Shown piece by piece: positions 32,622 through 39,947 of a stretch of DNA of 64,000 nt; within the stretch, counting starts at the first letter, position 1, and every line of letters starts with the position of its first letter. The stretch is from NCBI RefSeq assembly GCF_012030425.1, contig NZ_JAAUVN010000005.1, positions 248,001 to 312,000 on the forward strand, in the 5' to 3' direction. This DNA is from Sphingobacterium sp. B16(2022) (lineage in GTDB: Bacteria > Bacteroidota > Bacteroidia > Sphingobacteriales > Sphingobacteriaceae). The notes beneath the pieces were generated by a model, which searched no databases, was not told the origin of the DNA, and saw nothing but the letters and a program-made list of their open reading frames with translations. The translations under genes and the position numbers were made by a program.

Positions 32622-33134
32622 TTAAAAGTGTTTTCTGATGATTGATGGCTTTGTGAAATGATCCGGCGCTGTATTTACTATTCGTGAGAATTCCTCTATC
32701 AGTTTTTCCCGACCAGGATATAGAATGAAAGGGAAACTGAAATCAATTAATACCTCATAGCTTTCAGTTTTGTGAGTTATCTTCATATACTGAGGATTGT
32801 CATTCAGCTCCATTTCAATTCCTATTACTATTTGCTTTGCGACTTGTTTAATGACATATTCGCAAAGGGTACTACCCAGCCCCTCTTTTGGATTCTTGCG
32901 TAAATGATCTAAATATCTCAGCCCTATATCTTGTGTGCCCAAAGCCATACGTCCTTCTATTGTTCGTTTATAGGGTTCGTATATCGACATCATCTTATAG
33001 ATATGTTTATTCAATTCGATCAATTGATTTTCACGGATGTTTTTCGTTGTAATCAATCTATTATTGAGCACTACTACAGTCGCTATAAGGTACACATTGA
33101 GTGCTAGGGAGGCTATTATTATTAATGTTGTCAT
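32622..33134 (-). CDS. Membrane-anchored early protein of unknown function
   Basis: The 170-residue product has an N-terminal signal anchor (TLIIIASLALNVYLIATVVVL, about 3-23) followed by a helical then beta-rich soluble domain. It starts four bases after the DUF4406 gene and lies in the early operon together with another anchored protein. It has no enzyme motif. Confidence 0.6.
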   Translation of the reverse strand: MTTLIIIASLALNVYLIATVVVLNNRLITTKNIRENQLIELNKHIYKMMSIYEPYKRTIEGRMALGTQDIGLRYLDHLRKNPKEGLGSTLCEYVIKQVAKQIVIGIEMELNDNPQYMKITHKTESYEVLIDFSFPFILYPGREKLIEEFSRIVNTAPDHFTKPSIIRKHF

Positions 33135-33138
33135 TTGT

Positions 33139-33474
33139 TTATTGATTTGAATATTTACGAACTAGGTCTTCGACTGAATCGAAGATTCCCATTTTGAATA
33201 GTACTGCAGCTTCGCGCTCCACCTGAGCACCTGCAGAGTATTGCCACCCGTCGAGCAGTAGCAGATCAGAGCATTCTGCGAGCACCTGAAAACCTCGACG
33301 ATAGTATTTAGGATCCGAAGAATCTTCGCTTTTAATATCTGCACAGAAATCGTGTGGATTCCGGATCTCAAAGCCCAGGGCATTGAGCTGCTTTTGCGCC
33401 TGATAGAATGCAGATCGATTCAAATCGGGTTGACCACTGACTGGCCCAGCTATGTATATTATGATTTCATTCAT
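33139..33474 (-). CDS. DUF4406 protein (nucleoside 2-deoxyribosyltransferase-like fold)
   Basis: A 111-residue protein beginning MNEIIIYIAGPVSG. Start ATG 33474 is chosen over an upstream frame start at 33501 because YIAGPVSG is the family's N-terminal strand. Further family signs are NRSAFYQAQKQLNALGFEIRNPHD and CSDLLLLDGWQYSAGAQVEREAA, where the last Glu corresponds to the catalytic Glu of nucleoside deoxyribosyltransferases. DUF4406 members are common in phage early operons and may act on nucleotides. The substrate is unknown. Confidence 0.85.
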   Translation of the reverse strand: MNEIIIYIAGPVSGQPDLNRSAFYQAQKQLNALGFEIRNPHDFCADIKSEDSSDPKYYRRGFQVLAECSDLLLLDGWQYSAGAQVEREAAVLFKMGIFDSVEDLVRKYSNQ

Positions 33475-33574
33475 GATTTCAATTTGATTACAGTGATACA
33501 AAATATCATCGCTCTATCCCTAAGCGATGAGGACCCCGTATAAAGAACTGGGGATATTTACGTTTCTATCGGGT

Positions 33575-33823
33575 TTATTGATTTTGAAAGTCCACGCCTT
33601 TGATTGCTAGAAGGATCCGTCTAGCAGTTTCAATGATTCTTACATCGTACTCATCTTTTAATGTGACTAGCTCTTGATGAACTTTAACTCGGCTCGTTTT
33701 GTACCCTTGAGCTTCCAGTGCTTCTGTAATCAATCGGGGGAATGCTTTAGGGGCATTTTTCCGCATAAAGTCGAGCTCTTCTATGCTTACTATCATGCTA
33801 GTGTTTTCTACTTGTGTATTCAT
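33575..33823 (-). CDS. First gene of the early leftward operon; small protein of unknown function
   Basis: An 82-residue protein (MNTQVENTSMIVSIEELDFMRKNAPKAFPRLITEALEAQGYKTS...), helical and soluble. It is the first gene after the early promoter 33920-33951 and faces away from the repressor gene. The position is typical for a Cro- or CII-like regulator, but I see no clear helix-turn-helix. Function unknown. Confidence 0.65.
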   Translation of the reverse strand: MNTQVENTSMIVSIEELDFMRKNAPKAFPRLITEALEAQGYKTSRVKVHQELVTLKDEYDVRIIETARRILLAIKGVDFQNQ

Positions 33824-33888
33824 TATCGTGTGTTTTTAATTTTTGAATTCGTTTACGGTTTTCCGTATTGTTTGTTATGTTTTTTTGT

Positions 33889-33896
33889 TACGTTTG
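33889..33896 (+). promoter_or_regulatory. Probable repressor promoter: -7 element TACGTTTG
   Basis: A perfect TAnnTTTG on the plus strand with ATTG 18 bases before it (33867-33870). The predicted start is near 33903, 63 bases before the repressor ATG. The start lies in a TTCG repeat (about 33895-33910) and inside the region transcribed leftward by the early promoter, so the two promoters face each other. Confidence 0.55.
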
Positions 33897-33919
33897 TTCG
33901 TTCGTTCGTTTTGTTATTA

Positions 33920-33951
33920 CAAATATATACGCAAAATGAGTACAAAACAAA
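33920..33951 (-). promoter_or_regulatory. Early leftward promoter TTTG-N20-TATATTTG with operator in the spacer
   Basis: On the minus strand TTTG (33951-33948), 20 bases, TATATTTG (33927-33920) is a full Bacteroidota promoter with a start near 33913. The spacer holds one copy of the operator-like repeat (33927-33946). A repressor bound there would block RNA polymerase directly. It drives 33575-33823 and the whole early operon. Confidence 0.75.
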
Positions 33952-33976
33952 ATATAATACGCAAAATGAGTACAAA
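33927..33976. repeat. Operator pair: two 20-bp direct repeats with 30-bp period
   Basis: ATACGCAAAATGAGTACAAA occurs at 33927-33946 and again at 33957-33976, exactly 30 bp (about three helix turns) apart. The core TACGCAAAATGAGTA has partial dyad symmetry (TACnC/GnGTA). Copy 1 is in the early promoter spacer, copy 2 covers the repressor start codon (33966). A weaker copy (13 of 15) lies inside the repressor gene at 34119-34133. Confidence 0.75.
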
Positions 33977-34364
33977 TAATGATAAATCATTGATTCTAAA
34001 TCAAATAAAAATTCAGCTAGGTTATAGTAAAGACTCAGAATTTGCTAAATTCCTAGGAATAAAGCCACAAACATTATCGACTTGGCATACGAGAAATACA
34101 TTTGACATAGAATTAGTGTACGCAAAATGCGAACAAATTGACGCAAATTGGCTTTTGACCGGAAAGGGGCAAATACTAAAAAATGAAGAAAATCAATTTC
34201 CTTCAGGAGAATTAAACGCAGTTAAAGAACCAGTACAAGGTTATGGTGATGATGCTGAATTTTGGAAGAATGAATATATAGCTATACAAAAGAAATATAC
34301 CGCTTTATTGGAGAATAAGCTGCAAGAAATATTTACTGCAGATAAAAGCTCTAAAGCAGGTTAA
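33966..34364 (+). CDS. CI-like phage repressor (helix-turn-helix, no peptidase domain)
   Basis: Residues 1-65 contain a CI-type helix-turn-helix (KDSEFAKFLGIKPQTLSTWHTRNTFDIELVYAKCEQIDANWLLTGKGQIL, given in part). GINANWLLTGKG-type endings are typical of the CI N-terminal domain family. The C-terminal part is a short coiled coil (EFWKNEYIAIQKKYTALLENKLQEI) and lacks the S24 peptidase domain, so RecA-driven self-cleavage is not expected. ATG 33966 is chosen over upstream starts in the same frame (33936 and 33843) because it begins the domain. It probably represses the early promoter and its own synthesis through the 30-bp-spaced operators. Confidence 0.85.
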   Translation: MSTNNDKSLILNQIKIQLGYSKDSEFAKFLGIKPQTLSTWHTRNTFDIELVYAKCEQIDANWLLTGKGQILKNEENQFPSGELNAVKEPVQGYGDDAEFWKNEYIAIQKKYTALLENKLQEIFTADKSSKAG

Positions 34365-34418
34365 AATGGAAGTTATTTGGAGGAATTGGGATAATAATTA
34401 CTAACCTAAAATTGAAAT

Positions 34419-35048
34419 ATGAAGTATTTATGTATTGCATTGATGGGACTTTTGATAATGTCATGTGGCACAAGTCCTGAAGATAAAGCTGAAAAGAAGA
34501 AGAAGGAAGATATTGAAAAAATCAAAGCTAATGCTCTAACATTTCTGTTGAATTCTTCTGAAAAGGATCCAGAAGGAATTATTATTGATTCTATCGAATT
34601 ATTAAAAATCGATACATTAACTGAGCTTTTGGACTCCACACATTCTATGAATTCATATATGCAAAATTTTACTAGACTTAAGAAATACCGAGAAATATTA
34701 GTTTCAGAAGTTAAAAATAGAGCAGAGTTTGCTGAAATTTCTAAAAAATTGAATATGGATCCAAGCTCATGGGAGGATGATGCGAAAACTAAGTATAAGA
34801 AATCGATGGAAATTGGGAAATATGCATTAACTCTTTTAGATCACATTGAAAAACTTGACTCTTTGATTAAAATTAAAGCTTATGACTCAAAAACTCCAAC
34901 AGGTTACCTTGCTATTGTTAATGCATATGCTCATAACAAAGATATGGTCTCTCGTGATCTAGACTCAGTTTATATTCCTCTGAAAATCAATCTTATGATT
35001 AATGATAGGATAAGTAAGATTCATGAAATTAATTTCGATAAATTTTAG
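34419..35048 (+). CDS. Lipoprotein of unknown function, prophage cargo
   Basis: A 209-residue protein with a lipoprotein signal (MKYLCIALMGLLIMSC, lipobox LIMSC-G), so Cys-16 should be lipidated. The mature part is helical, Lys/Glu/Asp-rich and starts with a charged segment (SPEDKAEKKKKEDIEKI). The gene lies 54 bases after the repressor on the same strand and is probably expressed in the lysogen. Cell-surface proteins beside a repressor are typical lysogenic-conversion genes, sometimes for superinfection exclusion. No family is recognised. Confidence 0.75.
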   Translation: MKYLCIALMGLLIMSCGTSPEDKAEKKKKEDIEKIKANALTFLLNSSEKDPEGIIIDSIELLKIDTLTELLDSTHSMNSYMQNFTRLKKYREILVSEVKNRAEFAEISKKLNMDPSSWEDDAKTKYKKSMEIGKYALTLLDHIEKLDSLIKIKAYDSKTPTGYLAIVNAYAHNKDMVSRDLDSVYIPLKINLMINDRISKIHEINFDKF

Positions 35049-35074
35049 TCCTGAAAGAAATTGAAAAATATACT

Positions 35075-35875
35075 ATGAGAAAATATCTACTGACAATATC
35101 AATCATTTTTACCGTCATTTTTGCAAAAGCTCAGGATGATATTTTTAAACCACCCAGCGATACATCATTAGCTTTTTGTTTAATTGGTGAATCAAATGTT
35201 ATTGGAGAGAAATTTTCCGAATATAATATATATGGTACAACATATTTGAAAAGAGACTTAATTGTTCCTGTTGTTGCAGCATTAAATGGTGTGAACGATT
35301 ATAAAAGTTTCGAAATCGCATATCGGGGGAAAAGCTTTTTTGTTGATGCTGAAAAAGTAAAAGTAAATTCTAAAACATTTAATCTTCTTGCTTCTATGAA
35401 TGAAGATTCTAAATCTGCATATAGACAAATGGCTGTAGATGCTGGAATAGAAATTCATGTCGAGGAAATGGTAGAAATGACAGAATGGTTTAAGAAAACT
35501 AGTCCTTCGGGAATAGCTATTTATAAACGCCAAGTTTATGATGAAAGTGAATATACGGATGGAACAGGTATTGAGTTTCAAATACATAATACCAGTAAGA
35601 AAACTATTAAATATATAACTTTTAATTTCACAGGCTATAATGCCGTCGATGATCCTGTTTCAACTATGAAAACTAGAAAAGGCATTGGACCCATTGAACC
35701 AGAAAATGCTGGAGGTTACACATTTGAATATGTTTGGCATACCGATATTGTTGAATACGCCAAATTAAATTCTATAAAAATTCAATATACAGATAATACT
35801 TTTAAGACATTGACATCAAATACTTTAAGCAAACTATTTGTCCCTGATGTATACAAAGAATATCTTCTAGATTAG
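35075..35875 (+). CDS. Exported protein of unknown function, prophage cargo
   Basis: A 266-residue protein with a signal peptide (MRKYLLTISIIFTVIFAKA, cleaved before QDD). The mature part has a beta-rich N-terminal region with FEIAYRGKSFFVDAEKVKV and a C-terminal Ig-like region (GIEFQIHNTSKKTIKYITFNFTGYNAVDDPV, given in part). It follows the lipoprotein gene by 26 bases, so both probably form one transcript and may work together at the cell surface. It is the last gene before the likely phage end. No family is recognised. Confidence 0.75.
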   Translation: MRKYLLTISIIFTVIFAKAQDDIFKPPSDTSLAFCLIGESNVIGEKFSEYNIYGTTYLKRDLIVPVVAALNGVNDYKSFEIAYRGKSFFVDAEKVKVNSKTFNLLASMNEDSKSAYRQMAVDAGIEIHVEEMVEMTEWFKKTSPSGIAIYKRQVYDESEYTDGTGIEFQIHNTSKKTIKYITFNFTGYNAVDDPVSTMKTRKGIGPIEPENAGGYTFEYVWHTDIVEYAKLNSIKIQYTDNTFKTLTSNTLSKLFVPDVYKEYLLD

Positions 35876-35906
35876 TTTCGACTAATTATATTGTTTGACA
35901 GATTTT

Positions 35907-35980
35907 CGTACACCTATACGTACACCTTTGATTTAAACAACTGATAATTAACAAATTAATTGCATCGGCTCCGGGTACCG
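35907..35980. other. Probable right attachment region of the prophage
   Basis: Direct repeats CGTACACCT at 35907-35915 and 35919-35927 (12-bp period) resemble arm sites of a tyrosine recombinase. About 35 AT-rich bases follow, then GC-rich CATCGGCTCCGGGTACCG (35963-35980), and directly a terminator. GGCTCC plus a terminator would fit the 3' end of a tRNA gene duplicated by integration, but there is no tRNA body here. Prophage genes end just left of it and chromosomal genes begin to the right. The left copy is outside the window, so this is not proven. Confidence 0.45.
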
Positions 35981-35981
35981 A

Positions 35982-36015
35982 AAAAGGATCTGAAGTTAAT
36001 TCTTCAGATCCTTTT
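35982..36015 (+). terminator. Intrinsic terminator at the prophage/chromosome border
   Basis: A perfect 14-bp stem AAAAGGATCTGAAG/CTTCAGATCCTTTT with a six-base loop and CTTTT tail. The remaining 300 bases up to 36315 contain no gene or clear site that I can support, apart from the AT-rich leader of the esterase gene. Confidence 0.9.
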
Positions 36016-36315
36016 CTTTTATAAAACCTACTCCTGTTGTTTCACACAAGTCTTTATTTTTTATCAAAAGGGTACCCTAATGAGGTATTTGTCACTTTAA
36101 AAAGAGTTTAAACATGCTGAACGACTTACTTTGTGGATAGTATGTTCTAGAATTGGAGCTTCTTTTTTTATACTTTATTTGATTTAAATCATTTATATTT
36201 ACTTTTATAATCATTTGCTATTGCAACTGCTTACCCTATTTCTGTTACTATAAAACCTACTTTTTAATGTACTGAGAATAGAAGATATGCAACCTAAATT
36301 CTAAATAATAAAAAA

Positions 36316-37722
36316 ATGAAACAATACTTGCTAGTTGGTATCCTTTTCTTGTTCACAGCGACATCGTATGCAAAAATTCGTCTTCCTAATATTTTAGGGA
36401 GTAATATGGTCCTACAACAAAAATCCACGACTAAGCTATGGGGATGGGCAGAGCCGGGTGAAAAGATTAAAATCACTACTTCTTGGGATAATAAGGTTAG
36501 CGAAAACGTTGCCGACGGAAATGCAAAATGGCAGATCGATATCCAGACGCCACAAGCAGGCGGACCTTACAGTATTACGCTTCAAGGAAATAATAAAATA
36601 GTCCTTGAAAATATATTGATCGGAGAGGTGTGGGTCTGTAGCGGTCAATCTAATATGGAGTGGTCATACAATCAAGGTATCACAAGTATAAAGGATGAGT
36701 TTTCCCAACTAAACACACGTAATATTCGATTGTTTAATATCCCTAAAACAACTTCTCAAACACCACAGGATAATAATGAAGGTAATTGGTCAGTTTGTGA
36801 CAGTAACGCCATAAAGAATTTTAGCGCAGTAGGTTATTATTTTGGTAAACACCTCAACGAAGATTTAGATGTTCCAATTGGATTGATCGGTAGCAATTGG
36901 GGCGGTACACCAGCTGAAGTGTGGACTCCCGAAGAGCTGGTGAATAATAATACGGTTCTCAAAGAAGGGGCAACTAACAATAAACCTACAGCGTGGTGGC
37001 CTGTATCGCCAGGATATGCTTACAATGCCATGATTGCTCCACTTGTCAATTATAAAATAGCAGGTACAATCTGGTATCAGGGTGAAAGTAATAAAGAGAC
37101 AGCATCTACTTATACGGAATTGATCAATACCATGGTTGGATCATGGCGTAAGGCATGGAATAAAGAATTTCCATTTTATTATGTACAGATTGCACCATTT
37201 CGTTATGAAAGACATGGTGTCGGAGCTTTATTGAGAGAAGCGCAGGCTAAAAACCTTACTACAAAAAATACAGGAATGGTGGTGATTTCAGATTTAGTCA
37301 CAGATACGTTGAACATTCACCCTACAAATAAAAAAGATGTAGGTCTAAGATTAGCAAACCTTGCTTTAGTAGAAACCTATGGTCTTAAGAAAGATGCGCA
37401 CAAAAGCCCGATGTTTAAATCATTAACAATAAAGGATAAAGAAGCTATCCTCGACTTTGATTATGCTACATCAGGATTAGTTTTAAAAGGAGATCAACCA
37501 AAGGAGCTTTTTATTGCTGGAGCGGATAAAGTATTCTATCCTGCAACAGTTAAAATAAAAGGAAATCAACTCCTTGTCTCCAATAAACAAGTGAAGGCTC
37601 CTGTAGCGGTACGCTATCAGTTTAGTAACACTGGAATCGGAAATATTTTTACTAAAAATAATCTTCCAATGGCGCCATTTAGAACAGATAATTGGGAAAT
37701 TGATACAAGCCCCTTGAAATAA
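36316..37722 (+). CDS. Sialate O-acetylesterase family protein
   Basis: A 468-residue secreted SGNH-type esterase that removes O-acetyl groups from sugars such as sialic acid. A signal peptide (MKQYLLVGILFLFTATSYA) is followed by an Ig-like region (about 20-105). The catalytic Ser is in EVWVCSGQSNMEW (about 110), a second block is GTIWYQGESNKE (about 255), and the Asp/His pair lies in TDTLNIHPTNK (about 335). The C-terminal part is beta-sandwich-like. The length fits the family. It stands alone, with a hairpin after the stop. It probably acts in the periplasm on host-derived or dietary glycans. Confidence 0.9.
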   Translation: MKQYLLVGILFLFTATSYAKIRLPNILGSNMVLQQKSTTKLWGWAEPGEKIKITTSWDNKVSENVADGNAKWQIDIQTPQAGGPYSITLQGNNKIVLENILIGEVWVCSGQSNMEWSYNQGITSIKDEFSQLNTRNIRLFNIPKTTSQTPQDNNEGNWSVCDSNAIKNFSAVGYYFGKHLNEDLDVPIGLIGSNWGGTPAEVWTPEELVNNNTVLKEGATNNKPTAWWPVSPGYAYNAMIAPLVNYKIAGTIWYQGESNKETASTYTELINTMVGSWRKAWNKEFPFYYVQIAPFRYERHGVGALLREAQAKNLTTKNTGMVVISDLVTDTLNIHPTNKKDVGLRLANLALVETYGLKKDAHKSPMFKSLTIKDKEAILDFDYATSGLVLKGDQPKELFIAGADKVFYPATVKIKGNQLLVSNKQVKAPVAVRYQFSNTGIGNIFTKNNLPMAPFRTDNWEIDTSPLK

Positions 37723-37724
37723 TG

Positions 37725-37768
37725 AAATAGATTTCTGATGGTTGCTTGTTAGCATCATAAATCTATTT
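37725..37768 (+). terminator. Imperfect hairpin terminator after the esterase
   Basis: AAATAGATTT-c-TGATG pairs with CATCA-t-AAATCTATTT around a 12-base loop, ten plus five pairs. There is no long T-run after it beyond CTATTT. It lies just behind the stop codon. Confidence 0.65.
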
Positions 37769-37840
37769 GCACCGCTACTTCTTTAGATTAGAATTTCATT
37801 AGATATTCATATTTCTGTTTAATTTCCTCTAACCTTTCTT

Positions 37841-37848
37841 TAAATTTG
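37841..37848 (+). promoter_or_regulatory. -7 element TAAATTTG of the metal-efflux operon
   Basis: A perfect TAnnTTTG with a predicted start near 37855, 13 bases before ATG 37868. No TTTG stands at the -33 distance, as expected if the regulator encoded downstream activates it. The palindrome it would bind is not obvious. Confidence 0.55.
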
Positions 37849-37867
37849 TGAATTAAAGTAAATTACT

Positions 37868-38548
37868 ATGCAGATATTAGTTGTGGAGGATGATAAACGG
37901 ATCAGTGATTTTCTAATTAAAGGATTAGAAGAAAACGGCTATTTGGTTACGTTATGTCGGTCTGCAGAAGAAGTCATTGCTAATTACCTCAATATAGCAT
38001 GGGATCTCTTGATTATTGATATTATGCTTCCGGGAATGGATGGTAGACAACTGGTCAGTACTTTGCGCTATAAAGATTGCCGTGCACCTGTCTTAATGTT
38101 GAGTGCATTAAACACGGTACAAGATAAGGTCGATTCTTTAGATATTGGGGCTGATGATTACTTGACCAAACCATTTCACTTTGATGAATTATTATCTCGG
38201 ATTAAAGCACTGACCCGTCGTAGTCAGATTGGCTTTGACGTTAAAAAAAGCCAATGTATACAGATCGGATCACTCATGATCGACAAAGATCAATATAAGG
38301 TGTTTGATGGGGGACAGGAGGTGGAATTATCACCTCGAGAATTTAAACTCTTGATGTACTTGGTGGAAAATCAGAATAAAGCGGTTAGCCGAATTCAGAT
38401 CCTCAATGCAGTATGGGGAATCAATTTTGATAATCAGACCAATGTCGTTGATGTTTATATTTCTTATGTTCGCAATAAGGTAGAAAAAAATCAAAAATAT
38501 ATTTTTACTGTAAAAGGAGTAGGGTATCTATTTAAGTTAGAACAATGA
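37868..38548 (+). CDS. OmpR-family response regulator of the metal-efflux operon
   Basis: A 226-residue regulator. The receiver domain has the acidic pair EDD (7-9), phospho-acceptor Asp-51 (LIIDIMLPGMDG) and Lys-101 (DDYLTKPF). The C-terminal winged helix (about 130-225) contains ELSPREFKLLMYLVENQNKAVSR and VVDVYISYVRNKV. It overlaps the kinase gene by four bases (ATGA). Its neighbours make it a CusR/CzcR-like regulator that probably turns on the downstream efflux genes when periplasmic metal rises. The metal cannot be read from the sequence. Confidence 0.92.
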   Translation: MQILVVEDDKRISDFLIKGLEENGYLVTLCRSAEEVIANYLNIAWDLLIIDIMLPGMDGRQLVSTLRYKDCRAPVLMLSALNTVQDKVDSLDIGADDYLTKPFHFDELLSRIKALTRRSQIGFDVKKSQCIQIGSLMIDKDQYKVFDGGQEVELSPREFKLLMYLVENQNKAVSRIQILNAVWGINFDNQTNVVDVYISYVRNKVEKNQKYIFTVKGVGYLFKLEQ

Positions 38549-39879
38549 ATTTAAAGAACCGACTTTCTATATATGCAGCTTTCATCTTTGGAGTGATTAT
38601 TTTGATTGCCTCGACGATCATCTATGTGTCTTTTTATACTAAGATGGAAAGCCAGGAATTTCGGAATCTGGAGAGTAAGACCCTCTTATCTGCTCTATTT
38701 TATCTGGAGAAAGACGAGGTGTCATTTATCGAACATGAATCGATTAAAAATCAACTTCAGAAGAATATTTCTAAACGCAATATACTGGTTGTGGACTCCC
38801 TTAATAGACGCTATGATGGACTGATGGAGGACGATGCTCCAGTTTCTTCAGATTTTTTCGATTTGGTACGTAAACAGGATGAAGCACAACTTAAAACAGA
38901 TGCTTTTTTTTATAATGGACTTTTTTATCATGATAATGAAGGTGATTTTGTTATTGTAACACGGGCGTCAACAGCCGAGTTTCAAGATCAGATGAAACTG
39001 TTGTTGCATATCTTATTGGCTGTATCGCTAATTGGATTGATTTTGATCCTGATTTTCTCTCAGTTTCTTGGAAATATTGCTTATGATCCGATCCTCAAGA
39101 TGATCAGTCAGATTAAGAAAAAAGACAATCAAAATTTCAATGAACCCATTGTATTAAATAAATCCTATCAAGAGGTACAGGAATTAGTTGATACCTACAA
39201 TCACTTTGTTGAAAAGCTAAGTCAGACCTTTTCCATTCAAAAAAATTTTATCGATTATGTTTCTCATGAATTGCGAACACCCCTTGCCGCGATTTTAGGG
39301 ACATTGGAAGTGAGTAAACAAAAGCCTAGAACTGTCGAAGAGCATGAGCTCGTCAATTTACAGCTGAAACGTTATACCGAAGATCTCCGTGATACGATCG
39401 ATCATATGATGATTCTATCGGGCGCAAAGACTAATTTTGAGACTAAGATCATACGTATTGATGAAGTACTTTGGGAAATTATTGAGCAACTTACCTTAGT
39501 GCATGGTGCCCAGATCAGTGTTGATATCCAGGTTGCAGATACCGATATATTAAAAATCGATGCGAATGATAAGCTGTTACAGCTTGCTGTTCAAAATATA
39601 ATTTTAAATGCTGTCAAGTATTCCAATAATCAACCTATCGTTGTTCATCTCAAATCCCATAGTGGTAAATTGCTTGTTGAAATCATCGACCAAGGAATAG
39701 GTATTCTGCCAGAGGAACTTATTCGCGTGACCGAAAATTTTTATAGAGGTGAAAATGCACATGGTTATACGGGGAAAGGGATTGGTCTATCGTTAGCGAA
39801 TGTTATTTTTAAACTCCATCACATTCGTATGGATATCAGTTCTAGTACAAAAGGGACAATCGTCTCGTTGTATTTCTAA
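38545..39879 (+). CDS. Membrane sensor histidine kinase of the metal-efflux operon
   Basis: A 444-residue kinase with two transmembrane segments (about 8-30 and 150-175) around a periplasmic sensor domain of about 120 residues, then a HAMP-like region. The phospho-His is in FIDYVSHELRTPLAAILGTLE (about 245). The ATP-binding domain has the N-box IILNAVKYSNNQ, DQGIGILPEEL and GKGIGLSLAN. It overlaps the regulator gene by four bases, so both are made together. It probably senses periplasmic metal like CusS. The periplasmic domain has no Cys or His cluster that would show the ligand. Confidence 0.9.
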   Translation: MNLKNRLSIYAAFIFGVIILIASTIIYVSFYTKMESQEFRNLESKTLLSALFYLEKDEVSFIEHESIKNQLQKNISKRNILVVDSLNRRYDGLMEDDAPVSSDFFDLVRKQDEAQLKTDAFFYNGLFYHDNEGDFVIVTRASTAEFQDQMKLLLHILLAVSLIGLILILIFSQFLGNIAYDPILKMISQIKKKDNQNFNEPIVLNKSYQEVQELVDTYNHFVEKLSQTFSIQKNFIDYVSHELRTPLAAILGTLEVSKQKPRTVEEHELVNLQLKRYTEDLRDTIDHMMILSGAKTNFETKIIRIDEVLWEIIEQLTLVHGAQISVDIQVADTDILKIDANDKLLQLAVQNIILNAVKYSNNQPIVVHLKSHSGKLLVEIIDQGIGILPEELIRVTENFYRGENAHGYTGKGIGLSLANVIFKLHHIRMDISSSTKGTIVSLYF

Positions 39880-39947
39880 TCAAATTCTAATCTACTTCGA
39901 AATTCCTGTTAATCTTCTAAGCATAGCTTTGCTAAAAATAATAAATA

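Noticed and set aside
33843..33965. Longer repressor starting at 33843 or 33936
   Set aside because: The extra residues are encoded by promoter and operator sequence and do not belong to the domain; ATG 33966 begins the helix-turn-helix protein.
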